A stretch of DNA of 47,478 nucleotides. Source: Flavobacteriaceae bacterium (lineage in GTDB: Bacteria; Bacteroidota; Bacteroidia; Flavobacteriales; Flavobacteriaceae). Shown in pieces: positions 1 through 8,824 of the stretch. The DNA is taken from positions 1 to 47,478 of the forward strand of contig JAESRX010000019.1 of the NCBI GenBank assembly GCA_016764435.1. The letters run 5' to 3'. Positions within the stretch are counted from its first letter, which is position 1. The number at the start of each line of letters is the position of its first letter. The notes under the pieces are model-generated. The model made no database searches. It was not told the DNA's origin and saw only the letters and a list, made by a program, of their open reading frames with translations. The translations under genes were made by a program, and so were the position numbers.

Positions 1-813
1 GCATTTAATCACATTGGCCACATATTCTGGTGCTCTACCACGACCTTCTATCTTCAATACTTTAATTCCTGCATCCGCAATTTCATCTAAGAAATCTATG
101 GTACACAAATCTTTTGGACTCATAATATACTCATTGTCCAATTCCATTTCAAAACCAGTTTCTTGGTCGATTACGGTATATTTTTTACGGCAATTTTGCT
201 TGCATGCACCACGGTTAGCACTTGAATTAGCAGAGTGTAAACTCATGTAACATTTTCCAGAAACAGCCATACATAAAGCACCATGTCCAAAAATTTCTAT
301 TTCTACTAAATTCCCAGAAGGGCCTTTAATTTGTTGTTTTTCTATTTGATCACTGATACTTTTTACTTGACGCAAACTCAATTCTCTACTCATAACCATC
401 GTATCTGCAAACAGGGCGTAAAATTTCACTGTTTCGATATTGGTAATGTTAATTTGCGTAGAGATATGTACTTCCATTTTCAATTCACGAGCAACAGAAA
501 TAACGGCTTGATCCATGGCAATAACTGCGGTAATATCCGCTTCTATGGCTTTTTGAATCAATGTTCTTATGATGGTTAAATCGTGATCATAAATAATGGT
601 ATTTAAGGTAAGGTATGTTCGTACATTTTTAGCCTTACATCTCTCCGAAATTTCCTGTAAATCATCCAAGGTAAAATTAATTGACGCTCTCGCTCTCATG
701 TTCAATTGCTCTACCCCAAAATAAATCGAATCCGCACCATTATCTAAGGCGGCTTGCATCGATTCAAAATTCCCGGCAGGAGCCATTAATTCTATTCTTC
801 CTGTTGTTGTCAT
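1..813 (-). CDS. Peptidase U32 family protein (partial, C-terminus outside window)
   Basis: The frame is open from an ATG at 813 down to base 1, giving 271 codons without a stop, so the gene continues past the left edge. The N-terminus (MTTTGRIELMAPAGNFESM) is the usual TIM-barrel start of U32 proteins. Further on, an EIEIFGHGALCMAVSGKCYMS-like stretch fits the U32 signature (E-x-F-x2-G-[SA]-x-C-x4-G-x-C-x-[LIVM]-S). It is followed by further cysteines in a GACKQNC context. In characterised relatives such cysteines bind an Fe-S cluster or serve in RNA or ubiquinone hydroxylation (RlhA, UbiU/UbiV, TrhP), so a hydroxylase-type role is at least as likely as proteolysis. Which subfamily this is cannot be decided from the N-terminal two thirds. 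It is transcribed divergently from asd. Confidence 0.88.
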   Translation of the reverse strand, partial: MTTTGRIELMAPAGNFESMQAALDNGADSIYFGVEQLNMRARASINFTLDDLQEISERCKAKNVRTYLTLNTIIYDHDLTIIRTLIQKAIEADITAVIAMDQAVISVARELKMEVHISTQINITNIETVKFYALFADTMVMSRELSLRQVKSISDQIEKQQIKGPSGNLVEIEIFGHGALCMAVSGKCYMSLHSANSSANRGACKQNCRKKYTVIDQETGFEMELDNEYIMSPKDLCTIDFLDEIADAGIKVLKIEGRGRAPEYVANVIKC

Positions 814-829
814 TGATTAATTTTTTTTG

Positions 830-837
830 CAAAAATA
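830..837 (-). promoter_or_regulatory. Candidate -7 box of the U32 gene
   Basis: Read on the minus strand this is TATTTTTG, a full match to the Bacteroidota TAnnTTTG -7 element, 17 bases upstream of the U32 ATG. No TTG -33 element is seen at the usual spacing. Confidence 0.5.
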
Positions 838-959
838 CTGATTTCTGTCATATAATCAGCTATATAATCAATAGTTAGCTTATTTATTTGTTTTTTAACA
901 AAAATAGTAGATTTTGTAATTTTAAATCTCTTGTTTTAGGCGAATTGCTTTTTTTTCAC

Positions 960-967
960 AACATTTG
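960..967 (+). promoter_or_regulatory. Candidate -7 box of asd
   Basis: AACATTTG differs from TAnnTTTG only at its first base and lies 27 bases upstream of the asd ATG. The nearest TTG -33 candidates have poor spacing. Confidence 0.35.
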
Positions 968-994
968 TACTTTCAAATACTAAAAACAGAAGAA

Positions 995-1984
995 ATGAAA
1001 GTAGCAGTAGTAGGAGCAACAGGAATGGTAGGTAGCGTAATGTTACAAGTATTGGCCGCACGTAATTTTCCCATTAGCGAATTAATTCTAGTGGCATCAG
1101 AACGTTCGATAGGAAAGAAAATAAACTATAAGGGAAAAGATATTACCGTTGTAGGACTACAAACTGCTGTGGATATGAAGGCTACTATTGCTATTTTTTC
1201 TGCTGGAGGTGATACTTCCTTAGAATGGGCCCCTAAATTTGCAGCTATGGGAACTACCGTGATTGATAATTCATCTGCATGGAGAATGGATCCTACTAAA
1301 AAATTAGTGGTTCCTGAAATTAATGCCAACGAACTGACTAAAGACGATAAAATCATTGCAAATCCTAATTGCTCTACCATTCAATTAGTATTGACATTAG
1401 CCCCTTTGCACAAAAAATACGGGATTAAACGATTGATTGTTTCTACCTATCAATCCATTTCTGGAACTGGTGTAAAAGCAGTACAACAATTAGAAAATGA
1501 AATGGCAGGAATTAAAGGAGAGATGGCTTACCACTACCCAATTCACCAAAATGCAATTCCACATTGTGATGTATTTGAAGCCAATGGATACACAAAAGAG
1601 GAAATGAAATTAGTCCGTGAACCACAAAAAATATTAAACGATAGAAGCATCGCTATTACCGCTACAGCAGTGCGTATTCCTGTGGTGGGAGGACATAGTG
1701 AAAGTGTAAATATTGAATTCTTAAATGAATTTGATGAAGGAGAACTACGTAAATTATTACGCGAATCTCCTGGAATTGTTTTAAAAGATAATATAGATAC
1801 TAATACCTATCCGATGCCCATTTATGCACATGGAAAAGATGAAGTATTTGTAGGGAGGATTCGTAGAGATGAATCACAAGAAAACACCGTAAATATGTGG
1901 ATCGTAGCAGACAATTTACGCAAAGGAGCCGCTACAAATGCCGTGCAAATTGCAGAGTATTTAGTAGCGAATGACTTGGTTTAA
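995..1984 (+). CDS. asd: Aspartate-semialdehyde dehydrogenase
   Basis: This enzyme reduces aspartyl phosphate to aspartate semialdehyde with NADPH, the second step of the lysine, threonine, methionine and diaminopimelate pathway. It is cytoplasmic. The start was placed at 995 rather than the in-frame 965, because the Rossmann motif VVGATGMVG begins at residue 5, as is normal for the family. The active-site cysteine lies in NPNCSTIQ (C126) and the conserved GGHSES motif is in the C-terminal half. The length, 329 aa, is typical. lysC, the preceding enzyme of the pathway, is also in this window but about 38 kb away, so the two are not in one operon. Identity is clear. Confidence 0.97.
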   Translation: MKVAVVGATGMVGSVMLQVLAARNFPISELILVASERSIGKKINYKGKDITVVGLQTAVDMKATIAIFSAGGDTSLEWAPKFAAMGTTVIDNSSAWRMDPTKKLVVPEINANELTKDDKIIANPNCSTIQLVLTLAPLHKKYGIKRLIVSTYQSISGTGVKAVQQLENEMAGIKGEMAYHYPIHQNAIPHCDVFEANGYTKEEMKLVREPQKILNDRSIAITATAVRIPVVGGHSESVNIEFLNEFDEGELRKLLRESPGIVLKDNIDTNTYPMPIYAHGKDEVFVGRIRRDESQENTVNMWIVADNLRKGAATNAVQIAEYLVANDLV

Positions 1985-2038
1985 ATACTAAAAATAACTA
2001 TTCTACTCTATTTGACGGCTAACAGCTTTTATCCATTT

Positions 2039-2491
2039 ATGAATACTATAAAACATCAATTGCATCAATTTTGCAAGCAATATATCCAAGAACGCGCAGC
2101 AACCATAGCACAAACTATACGCTCCTGTAAAAACGACCTGAATAGCGAAACTAAAAGTTCTGCTGGAGATAAACACGAAACAGGGAGAGCTATGATTCAG
2201 TTAGAAATGGAAAAAGCGGGTCAACAATTGGCCTCTGTCCAACAAATGAATACCGTTCTAGCTAAAATTAATCCAGAAAACTCTAGTTCCTTAGTCTGTT
2301 TAGGGTCCTTAGTTCGCTTAGAGATGGGGACTTATTATATTGGAATTGCTGTGGGTATTATTTCCATAGAAGGAAGCAATTATTTCGGAATCTCTACCCA
2401 TTCTCCCATTGGGAAATTATTATTAGGTAAAAAATTAGGAGATACAATTCAATTTCAAGGGAAGCAAATAGCCATAAAAGAACTCTTTTGA
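2039..2491 (+). CDS. GreA/GreB C-terminal-domain-like protein
   Basis: A 150-aa protein. I preferred the ATG at 2039 (MNTIKHQLHQFC) over a TTG at 2012. The first 80 residues are rich in charged and helix-forming residues and could form a helical hairpin. The last part contains SPIGKLLLGKKLGDTIQ, close to the GreA/GreB signature that in real Gre factors forms the FKBP-like domain contacting RNA polymerase. It therefore looks like a shortened Gre-family paralogue, possibly binding RNA polymerase. As I recall, proteins of this type in Flavobacteriaceae are sometimes mislabelled 3-oxoacyl-ACP synthase, and no ketosynthase motif is present here. It lies 54 bases after asd, so cotranscription is possible. 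Function is unproven. Confidence 0.7.
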   Translation: MNTIKHQLHQFCKQYIQERAATIAQTIRSCKNDLNSETKSSAGDKHETGRAMIQLEMEKAGQQLASVQQMNTVLAKINPENSSSLVCLGSLVRLEMGTYYIGIAVGIISIEGSNYFGISTHSPIGKLLLGKKLGDTIQFQGKQIAIKELF

Positions 2492-2613
2492 CCCCCGAAA
2501 AAAGAGTGTAAATAATACGACTCCACGGCGTTCTATATTCGCTCTAAAAGGAATTTCTGGGTATTCTGATGGGCCTAAATTTATGGATAGGAGCTAAACA
2601 CATTTTACGAATT

Positions 2614-2661
2614 AAAAAAAGAGCAATTGATTGTGTTTCTACAGTCAATTGCTCTTTTTTT
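2614..2661. terminator. Bidirectional rho-independent terminator
   Basis: A perfect stem AAAAAAGAGCAATTGA/TCAATTGCTCTTTTTT encloses a 14-base loop and ends in a T run. It sits between the convergent GreA-like gene and the M1 peptidase gene and could serve both. The 120 bases before it hold no recognisable gene. Confidence 0.85.
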
Positions 2662-2715
2662 GTCCCTTTCTTAAGTCTCTTTAGTTTTAGTCTCTTTTAA
2701 GGCTTAGGAGACTCC

Positions 2716-4602
2716 TTAAAAACTAAATACATTATTTACTCTATTAATATCCGCTGTCTTTTCTAGAGGATCAATCGTGATAGATTTAATGATTTTACTC
2801 GCAGTAAAAGTGTAGTTCGGCATGGCCCATGCCCAATCCTTTAACTGGGTTGCTTTGGTCTGTTTTTCGCCACGCATCATCCTTAAAGGAATGTAATAAT
2901 TTTCAGAAGTTCCATCGGTATATTGTACCGTTAAATCTATAGGCATCGGCATGGTTCCAATTCTTTTCAGGTGAACTCTTCGTTCCATTACACTGACTAC
3001 TGCATAGTCTATTTTATGCGTTGTCTGGGTCCATTCATTCAAATACCATTCTAGTTGAATGCCTGACACTTTTTCTGCTACGCGTTTAAAATCATTAGGG
3101 GTAGGATGGGTAAATTTAAAATCATCAAAATATTTTTTTAATGATGTAGCTACGTTTTCTGCACCAATAATATATTCCAACTGACTTAAAAATAAGGTTC
3201 CCATACTATAACTCGCTATTCCGTAGGCCATGTTTGTATCATATCTATCTCCGTGAGTGGTTAGGGGTTCTTGATAATGGCTGTTCGCTAAATAATCATA
3301 CGACTGATAAGCACTTCTAAATAAGATCTTAGGGTCTTTATTAAAGAGCTGATAGATACATTTATCGGAAATATAATCTGTAAAACCTTCATCCATCCAA
3401 GGCGTAGTACTTTCATTTGTAGCCAACACCTGCTGGAACCACGTATGCGCCATTTCATGAGCGGTGATACCTGCCAAGCTTCCCAGACTACGCTTCCCTG
3501 TAATCATGGTTAACATGGCGTACTCCATACCTCCATCACCCCCTTGAACAATCGAATATTGTCTGTAAGGATATGCTCCAATATGTTGGTTAAAATACCG
3601 CATAATTTCCACCGCTTTTGGTTGCAACTCCTTCCAGTTTTTTCGGTATTTTTTTTTCAAAGATTTCTTATAAAAAAAATGCAACGTACAGTCGGCATCC
3701 ACTACTAATTTATCATGGATATAATTGGGGTCGGCGGCCCAACTAAAATCGTGTACATTAGGCGCACTAAAACGCCAGGTAAGTTTTTTTTGTTTATTCT
3801 TAAAAATTGGTTTGGTAATATCTTCGTAGCCATGTCCTACTTCTTGAGGATTTTGAAGATATCCAGATGCGGCAACGGTGTATTTTTTATCGATATGTAA
3901 AGTCACATCAAAATCTCCAAAAACTCCTTGAAACTCTCTAGCTATATATGCGTGTGCTTGCCACCCTTGATAATCATACTCTGCTATTTTTGGATACCAT
4001 TGAGACATTGTTAAGGCCACACCTTCGCTACTATTTCTACCCGACCTACGGATTAGCAACGGTATTTGTCCTTTAAATTTCATGTCAAAAGTAACCGTTT
4101 CTCCTGGTAAAATGGGGGTACTTAAGGACACTTCTAATACTGTCCCTTCCACTTTAAACGACACAGCGCTTCCGTTTTGAGTCAGAGAAAACACTTTTAT
4201 ATATCCAATTTCATTTGGTTTTAATACAGAAATCTTACTTTCATAATCGGGAGCCTCCTCTGTCCCTTTATTAATCACCATACGTTTATCTGGATCTATT
4301 ACCTGCTGTAGGCGACTGTCCATTTCACTTCCGGGTTGAAAAGCATTAAAATACAAATGATAGAAAACATTCGATAATATATCTGGTGAATTATTGGTGT
4401 ACTGTAGCTCTTGTGTTCCGGTATATTGATACTTTTTTACATCGACATCTATGTCCATTTTATAATGAACCCGCTGTTGCCAATACCCTGGATTTCCCTT
4501 TTGTTTTCCGAGTGACTCTTGTGCTAAGATAGACAAGCTTAGTAATAGCATCAAAAATACGATTGATAATTTTTTAAAACTCATGTGTAGACTTTTTATC
4601 AT
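2716..4602 (-). CDS. M1 family metallopeptidase, exported
   Basis: A 628-aa zinc aminopeptidase-type protein. The N-terminus is a signal peptide (hydrophobic run around residues 13-25, ending ILAQ). An alternative start is the Met at residue 7. The gluzincin motif HEMAH spans residues 382-386 and the third zinc ligand is E405 in WMDEGF. The substrate-binding GxMEN-type loop appears as GGMEYA just before the zinc site, and this Asn-less form is common in Bacteroidota M1 enzymes. It probably trims peptides in the periplasm or at the cell surface. The gene is followed by its own terminator and appears monocistronic. Confidence 0.92.
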   Translation of the reverse strand: MIKSLHMSFKKLSIVFLMLLLSLSILAQESLGKQKGNPGYWQQRVHYKMDIDVDVKKYQYTGTQELQYTNNSPDILSNVFYHLYFNAFQPGSEMDSRLQQVIDPDKRMVINKGTEEAPDYESKISVLKPNEIGYIKVFSLTQNGSAVSFKVEGTVLEVSLSTPILPGETVTFDMKFKGQIPLLIRRSGRNSSEGVALTMSQWYPKIAEYDYQGWQAHAYIAREFQGVFGDFDVTLHIDKKYTVAASGYLQNPQEVGHGYEDITKPIFKNKQKKLTWRFSAPNVHDFSWAADPNYIHDKLVVDADCTLHFFYKKSLKKKYRKNWKELQPKAVEIMRYFNQHIGAYPYRQYSIVQGGDGGMEYAMLTMITGKRSLGSLAGITAHEMAHTWFQQVLATNESTTPWMDEGFTDYISDKCIYQLFNKDPKILFRSAYQSYDYLANSHYQEPLTTHGDRYDTNMAYGIASYSMGTLFLSQLEYIIGAENVATSLKKYFDDFKFTHPTPNDFKRVAEKVSGIQLEWYLNEWTQTTHKIDYAVVSVMERRVHLKRIGTMPMPIDLTVQYTDGTSENYYIPLRMMRGEKQTKATQLKDWAWAMPNYTFTASKIIKSITIDPLEKTADINRVNNVFSF

Positions 4603-4676
4603 TATAAAGCTTACAAATGTATCAAAAATTAAGGGATTTTAATGCCGTATTCATTGGACACTCTATGTCAAATAAA

Positions 4677-4708
4677 AAGAGCATTTCACCTTTCGGTAAA
4701 ATGCTCTT
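4677..4708 (-). terminator. Terminator of the subtilase gene
   Basis: On the minus strand AAGAGCATTTTACC pairs with GGTGAAATGCTCTT around a short loop and is followed by TTTTATTTG. It lies 25 bases past the subtilase stop codon. Confidence 0.85.
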
Positions 4709-4732
4709 AAAGTCTGTTTAAAAAAACGAATC

Positions 4733-6430
4733 TTATTTTCCGTTCACCATGATATCGGCCATTACAAGTGCATTATATGCATTTAAAATTCTACCGTTTA
4801 CAGATAAATCGTTGAAATTTGTACGTGTTCCTTCTTTATTTTCTTTTGATTTAGTTCCAGGAATAATTACCTCTCTATTAAACTCAATTCCAGAGTTAAT
4901 AATGATGTATTTTACTTGAGGAGCCGTCAATGAAGGGTAATACGATCTCACCAATGCTGCAACACCTGCAACTTCTGGAGATGCCATAGAAGTACCTTGA
5001 ATAGATAAGTATCCATTGTCCTTAGGAACTGTAGAATAGATTTCAGATCCAGGAGCGAAAATATCTACTCTAGTCTTTCCGTAATTAGAGAAACTAGAAC
5101 ATAAATTTTCATCAAAATGACGTGTCATAGCACCTACAGTTAAAATATTATCAACAATCTCTAAAGATCCCTTTACAGGAGAATCTGTAGGAAAATGTAC
5201 ATACGAAGGTAAATCGATATCTTCTCCATTATTTCCTGCTGCTTTCACCAATAAAACATCGTGTTTTTCAGCATATTTCATCGCATCATACACCCATTTA
5301 CTGTGAGGAGAATATGCTTTACCAAAACTCATATTTACTACTTTTGCTCCATTATCTACTACGTAACGAATGGCTAAAGCAACATCCTTATCATATTCAT
5401 CACCATCTGGCACTGCTCTTACGGTCATAATTTGAACGTTTTCTGCAACTCCATTCATTCCAATTCCATTGTTTCTAGATGCGGCAACAATTCCTGCAAC
5501 GTGTGTTCCGTGCAATTCATCTTTTCCTCCACCTATAACATTGTTATTTCCGTATGATTTAGTACTCCAATCGTTGGCGTCATCACCGGTAACTCTCCCA
5601 TTAAAATCTAAGTCGTACTGTTTGTTTGACAACAAGGATTCACGGTAATCTGAAATCTGTTTTTCAGAAACTCCACGTCCATAAATAGCAGTAATAGCGG
5701 CTACTTGTTCTCCTAATTTTGTGTCTTCAGTTTTAATAGTAGTTACATCCGATAAATTAAAGTCCTCTTTTCCTAAATACGATTTAATAGAAGTGATCGC
5801 ATCCATTAAAAAATTCATACGATCTAAAGTCTCAATACCTCCTGCTGCTTTTTTAAGATAGACCTCTTTTAATTCTTGGTACATCTCAAAATCCGCTTTA
5901 TCAGTAGCAGCTACTTCAGTAATTGTTTTTCCCTCAAAACGAACCTTTGCTGCTTTGTACAGACGAGTTACTTCTAACTGCTCCGGTGCTAAGGCTCCTT
6001 TTTCACCTCCAAGGAAATTCCACCCATGCATATCATCTATATACCCATTTTTATCATCATCTATTCCATTTCCAGCAATTTCATTAGGATTGGTCCACAC
6101 TACATCTTTTAAATCTTCGTGTTCAACATCTACACCTGAGTCAATAATACCCACAATAACCATCGTAGCTTTCTTCCCTTTCACAAAATCATAGGCTCTT
6201 TCTAAACTAATTCCTGGTACAGAATCTTTAAAGATATCCATATGAGGCCATGCCTTAATTTCTGCTGGAGTCATGATTCCTTTTTTAGCTACGATTGCAT
6301 CCGTTGCCGTAAGCATCGCAGGAATAGTTGCGGTCGCTTTTGTTTTTGTTGTAGCTACTTGTGTAGACTTACATCCTGTAAAGGCAATAGAAACAAGTCC
6401 TAGCCCTAAAACTAATTTATTTATTTTCAT
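4733..6430 (-). CDS. Subtilisin-like S8 serine protease, lipoprotein
   Basis: A 565-aa protein with a lipoprotein signal peptide. The lipobox AFTGC places the lipidated cysteine at residue 20, so it is probably anchored to a membrane. The catalytic triad is visible: D97 in IIDSGVD, H307 in HGTHVAG and S481 in GTSMASPEVAG, with the oxyanion asparagine N400 in AAGNNG. The gap between Asp and His is about 210 residues, where a compact subtilisin has about 30. The extra block (roughly 140-290) is charged and probably helical, with an acidic DLDFNGRVTGDD stretch that may bind calcium. The stop of the upstream MBL gene is only 12 bases away, so the two are likely cotranscribed. Its substrate is unknown. 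Confidence 0.94.
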   Translation of the reverse strand: MKINKLVLGLGLVSIAFTGCKSTQVATTKTKATATIPAMLTATDAIVAKKGIMTPAEIKAWPHMDIFKDSVPGISLERAYDFVKGKKATMVIVGIIDSGVDVEHEDLKDVVWTNPNEIAGNGIDDDKNGYIDDMHGWNFLGGEKGALAPEQLEVTRLYKAAKVRFEGKTITEVAATDKADFEMYQELKEVYLKKAAGGIETLDRMNFLMDAITSIKSYLGKEDFNLSDVTTIKTEDTKLGEQVAAITAIYGRGVSEKQISDYRESLLSNKQYDLDFNGRVTGDDANDWSTKSYGNNNVIGGGKDELHGTHVAGIVAASRNNGIGMNGVAENVQIMTVRAVPDGDEYDKDVALAIRYVVDNGAKVVNMSFGKAYSPHSKWVYDAMKYAEKHDVLLVKAAGNNGEDIDLPSYVHFPTDSPVKGSLEIVDNILTVGAMTRHFDENLCSSFSNYGKTRVDIFAPGSEIYSTVPKDNGYLSIQGTSMASPEVAGVAALVRSYYPSLTAPQVKYIIINSGIEFNREVIIPGTKSKENKEGTRTNFNDLSVNGRILNAYNALVMADIMVNGK

Positions 6431-6442
6431 TGGGGTCTTCTT

Positions 6443-7303
6443 TTAATTGAATATTTCGTTAAATCTATATGTGTTATTTAATCGTACTCCTTTTTCAGTA
6501 TGTTTCACGGTACATAATTCATTGTGCGCATCGTGCTCTAAGAAAATATAATGATTTTCATCTGCCGCTTTCGCTAAAAAGGCCGCTTTTTCATCCATTG
6601 TCAACAACGGACGTGTATCATAGCTCATTACATAAGGCAGTGGAATATGCCCTACAGTGGGCAATAAATCAGCTGCGTAAATGATGGTTTTATCCTGGTA
6701 TTTAATCGTAGGTAGCATTTGCTTTTCAGTATGTCCATCTGCAAATAATATATCAAAACCTAAGGGGGAGTTTTCTAGATAATTCCCTGTTGGAATGTCT
6801 ACAAAATTTAATTGACCACTCAGTTCTATCGGATTTATATTTTCTTTTAAAAAGGAGGCTTTTTCTCTTACATTCGGCTCATCCGCCCAATGCCAATGGT
6901 TCTTATTAGACCAAAACTTCGCATTTTTAAAAGCAGGTTCGTAACCTGTATGGTCTTTATTCCATTGAATACATCCTCCTACATGATCAAAATGTAAATG
7001 CGTTAAAAACACATCTGTAATTTGATCTCTATGAAATCCATGCTTGGCTAAAGAAACATCCAAACTATGGTCTCCAAACATGTGAAAATAACTAAAATAT
7101 TTTTCTGATTGTTTATTTCCAACCCCTGTATCTATAAGAATAAGTCGGTCTCCATCTTCAATTAACATACAGCGCAATGCCATGTCTATAAGATTATTCG
7201 CATCTGCAGGGTTGGTTCGTTGCCAAAGGGCTTTAGGAACTACGCCAAACATAGCGCCACCGTCCAATTTAAAATTACCCGTTTCTATAGAATATATCTT
7301 CAT
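6443..7303 (-). CDS. MBL-fold metallo-hydrolase
   Basis: A 286-aa metallo-beta-lactamase-fold hydrolase. The metal-binding motif HLHFDH is at residues 102-107, with later conserved metal ligands in FADGHTEKQ and AADLLPT. No signal peptide is seen, so it should be cytoplasmic. The arrangement resembles the lactonase-like branch of the family (AiiA-type and related hydrolases), but substrate cannot be read from sequence, and quorum-quenching activity should not be assumed. It is the first gene of a probable two-gene unit with the S8 protease. A weak -7 box (CACCTTTG on the minus strand, 7322-7329) lies just upstream. Confidence 0.88.
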   Translation of the reverse strand: MKIYSIETGNFKLDGGAMFGVVPKALWQRTNPADANNLIDMALRCMLIEDGDRLILIDTGVGNKQSEKYFSYFHMFGDHSLDVSLAKHGFHRDQITDVFLTHLHFDHVGGCIQWNKDHTGYEPAFKNAKFWSNKNHWHWADEPNVREKASFLKENINPIELSGQLNFVDIPTGNYLENSPLGFDILFADGHTEKQMLPTIKYQDKTIIYAADLLPTVGHIPLPYVMSYDTRPLLTMDEKAAFLAKAADENHYIFLEHDAHNELCTVKHTEKGVRLNNTYRFNEIFN

Positions 7304-7365
7304 TGCAACTTACTTTAGCGACAAAGGTGGTAAAAATTAACTTAAATAAATGTTAAAGAAAACAA

Positions 7366-7394
7366 AAAATCCGCATCTAAAAGATACGGATTTT
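7366..7394 (-). terminator. Terminator of tRNA-Cys
   Basis: Immediately after the tRNA CCA end on the minus strand, AATCCGTATCT pairs with AGATGCGGATT (one mismatch) around a short loop and is followed by a T-rich run. Confidence 0.8.
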
Positions 7395-7467
7395 GGAGGC
7401 GACGAACGGATTCGAACCGTTGTAGACGGTTTTGCAGACCGCTGCCTAGCCACTCGGCCACGACGCC
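7394..7467 (-). tRNA. tRNA-Cys (GCA)
   Basis: On the minus strand a 74-base cloverleaf can be folded. The 7-bp acceptor stem is GGCGTCG/CGTCGCC with encoded CCA. The D-arm holds GGCCGAGTGGCTAGGC, the anticodon loop is CTGCAAA (anticodon GCA, cysteine), and the T-loop is GGTTCGAATCC. The discriminator base is U, as expected for bacterial tRNA-Cys. Confidence 0.97.
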
Positions 7468-7479
7468 ATTATTGGTACG

Positions 7480-7510
7480 CAAATTTAGGTAGTTTTTAAG
7501 AAACCTACAA
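7480..7510 (-). promoter_or_regulatory. tRNA-Cys promoter (-33 TTG / -7 TAAATTTG)
   Basis: On the minus strand TTG (7508-7510) is followed after 20 bases by TAAATTTG (7480-7487), the standard Bacteroidota spacing. The tRNA begins 12 bases after the -7 box. It is one of the clearest promoters in the window. Confidence 0.75.
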
Positions 7511-7517
7511 GACTTTT

Positions 7518-7877
7518 TTACTTTCTTTTCTTGCTTCTTTCTACTGTGACCATTTCTACATTCCCTCCTATGGGTGGGTTTAGTTTAGAAACAGCGACCG
7601 TTGCTTTATCTACTAATTTAATTTCCTGCATAATACGTTGTAAAATACGTTCCACCACTTCTTCTAAAAGTTTAGATCTGATGGCCATTTCTTCCTTTAC
7701 TATTTTATTTAAATGTACGTAATCTACGGTGTCTGCTAAGTCATCACTGACTGCAGATTTGCGTAAATCCGCTTTTATAGCCACATCTACTCGATAATCG
7801 GATCCTATTTTACCTTCTTCGTCCAAACAACCGTGGTAGGCATATACTTTTATATTACTGACTGTAATTTTCCCCAA
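7518..7877 (-). CDS. folB: Dihydroneopterin aldolase
   Basis: A 119-aa protein matching the FolB family in length and motifs. It opens with the family pattern around VYAYHGCLDEEGKIGSDYRVD, and the later part holds the conserved LLEEVVERI helix and the VSKLNPPIGG strand-turn seen in pterin-binding FolB. It converts 7,8-dihydroneopterin to 6-hydroxymethyl-7,8-dihydropterin and glycolaldehyde in folate synthesis. It is cytoplasmic and usually octameric. A -7 box lies just upstream, and the tRNA-Cys promoter begins 8 bases after the stop codon. Confidence 0.95.
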   Translation of the reverse strand: MGKITVSNIKVYAYHGCLDEEGKIGSDYRVDVAIKADLRKSAVSDDLADTVDYVHLNKIVKEEMAIRSKLLEEVVERILQRIMQEIKLVDKATVAVSKLNPPIGGNVEMVTVERSKKRK

Positions 7878-7893
7878 AATGATCTATTTTTTG

Positions 7894-7901
7894 CAAAGAT
7901 A
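7894..7901 (-). promoter_or_regulatory. folB -7 box
   Basis: TATCTTTG on the minus strand is an exact TAnnTTTG match, 17 bases upstream of the folB ATG, giving a very short leader. The rest of 7902-8161 shows no gene. Confidence 0.6.
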
Positions 7902-8161
7902 GGGATTTGAAGGGAGACAGGATATCATTGTTGTGGAAATAGAAACAGGAATCAAGACCTAAGGAATCCCTGAAATTGAAACCAACACTAAGACATCGTA
8001 ATTCTCGACTAGGACTGATGACTAGTGATTATAAACGAACACAACTAATTTTATAAATCAGTTGACTTGTGCCTATTACACCAAGCCTGTTTCCTAGATA
8101 AAAAACTGATAAAGTCTCTTACTTAAGAGTACTACTATTATGTCTTTGTGGGGTAGCGGAC

Positions 8162-8824
8162 TTACAAGACTACCAATTTTTCTTTAATTCCATACAAAAC
8201 CAAACCAATCCGATTTCTCACTTCTAACTTTGCAAACAATGCTTCTCGGTACCCATCAATGGTTTTAGGGCTTAAACACATGTCACTCGCTATTTCTTTG
8301 TAAGTTTTATCGGTACAAGCTAATTTTAAAAACTCCAATTCTCTTGGTTTTAATAATACGGCAGAAGCCCCATTATCAGGCTTGTACGTATTTAAAATAG
8401 AATTGGTTACACGTTCCGTATAATAAATTCCTTTTTCTATGACATCGTTTATTCCTTGCCTAAGAATTTTTGGATGGATGTCTTTTAATAAATATCCCTT
8501 AGCTCCAGCTCGTAACATGCTAATAATAGTAGTTTCATGATCGTCCATAGACAGTGCCAATACTTTTACATCCGGATGATGATCATTCAACCATTTTGTG
8601 GCTTCTATCCCATCCATTATAGGCATATTGATATCCATTAATATCACTGCTGGGTATTTCGTGTTTTCCTCAAACCACGTAATCAGCTCTTTTCCATTTC
8701 CAAGAACTGCCTGAATTGAAAACTCTTCAAAATCATCTATCAACCCCTTTAATGCTTGAGAGAATAATACATGATCATCGACAATAATTATTTGATGTTG
8801 TTTCATTGTTATTTTTTTAACCAT
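8162..8824 (-). CDS. LuxR/NarL-family response regulator
   Basis: A 220-aa two-domain DNA-binding response regulator. The receiver domain occupies roughly residues 10-125, with the acidic pair D16-D17, the phosphorylated D64 in ILMDINMP, and the conserved lysine K114 in YLLKD. The C-terminal HTH (about 155-215) follows the LuxR pattern, with LKPRELEFLKLACTDKTYKEIA and MCLSPKTIDGYR. The start overlaps the kinase gene by 8 bases. The Met at residue 7 (MKQHQIIIVDD) is an equally good start without overlap. It is the last gene of a four-gene operon and is the expected partner of the kinase before it. Target genes are unknown. Confidence 0.93.
   Translation of the reverse strand: MVKKITMKQHQIIIVDDHVLFSQALKGLIDDFEEFSIQAVLGNGKELITWFEENTKYPAVILMDINMPIMDGIEATKWLNDHHPDVKVLALSMDDHETTIISMLRAGAKGYLLKDIHPKILRQGINDVIEKGIYYTERVTNSILNTYKPDNGASAVLLKPRELEFLKLACTDKTYKEIASDMCLSPKTIDGYREALFAKLEVRNRIGLVLYGIKEKLVVL

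Noticed and set aside
14..878. Three plus ORFs at the left edge
   Set aside because: They lie wholly or mostly opposite the U32 gene, which is open over its whole length and has the family signature.
6443..7303. MBL hydrolase as an N-acyl-homoserine-lactone lactonase
   Set aside because: The metal motif is shared by many unrelated hydrolases, and no residue here specifies a lactone substrate.
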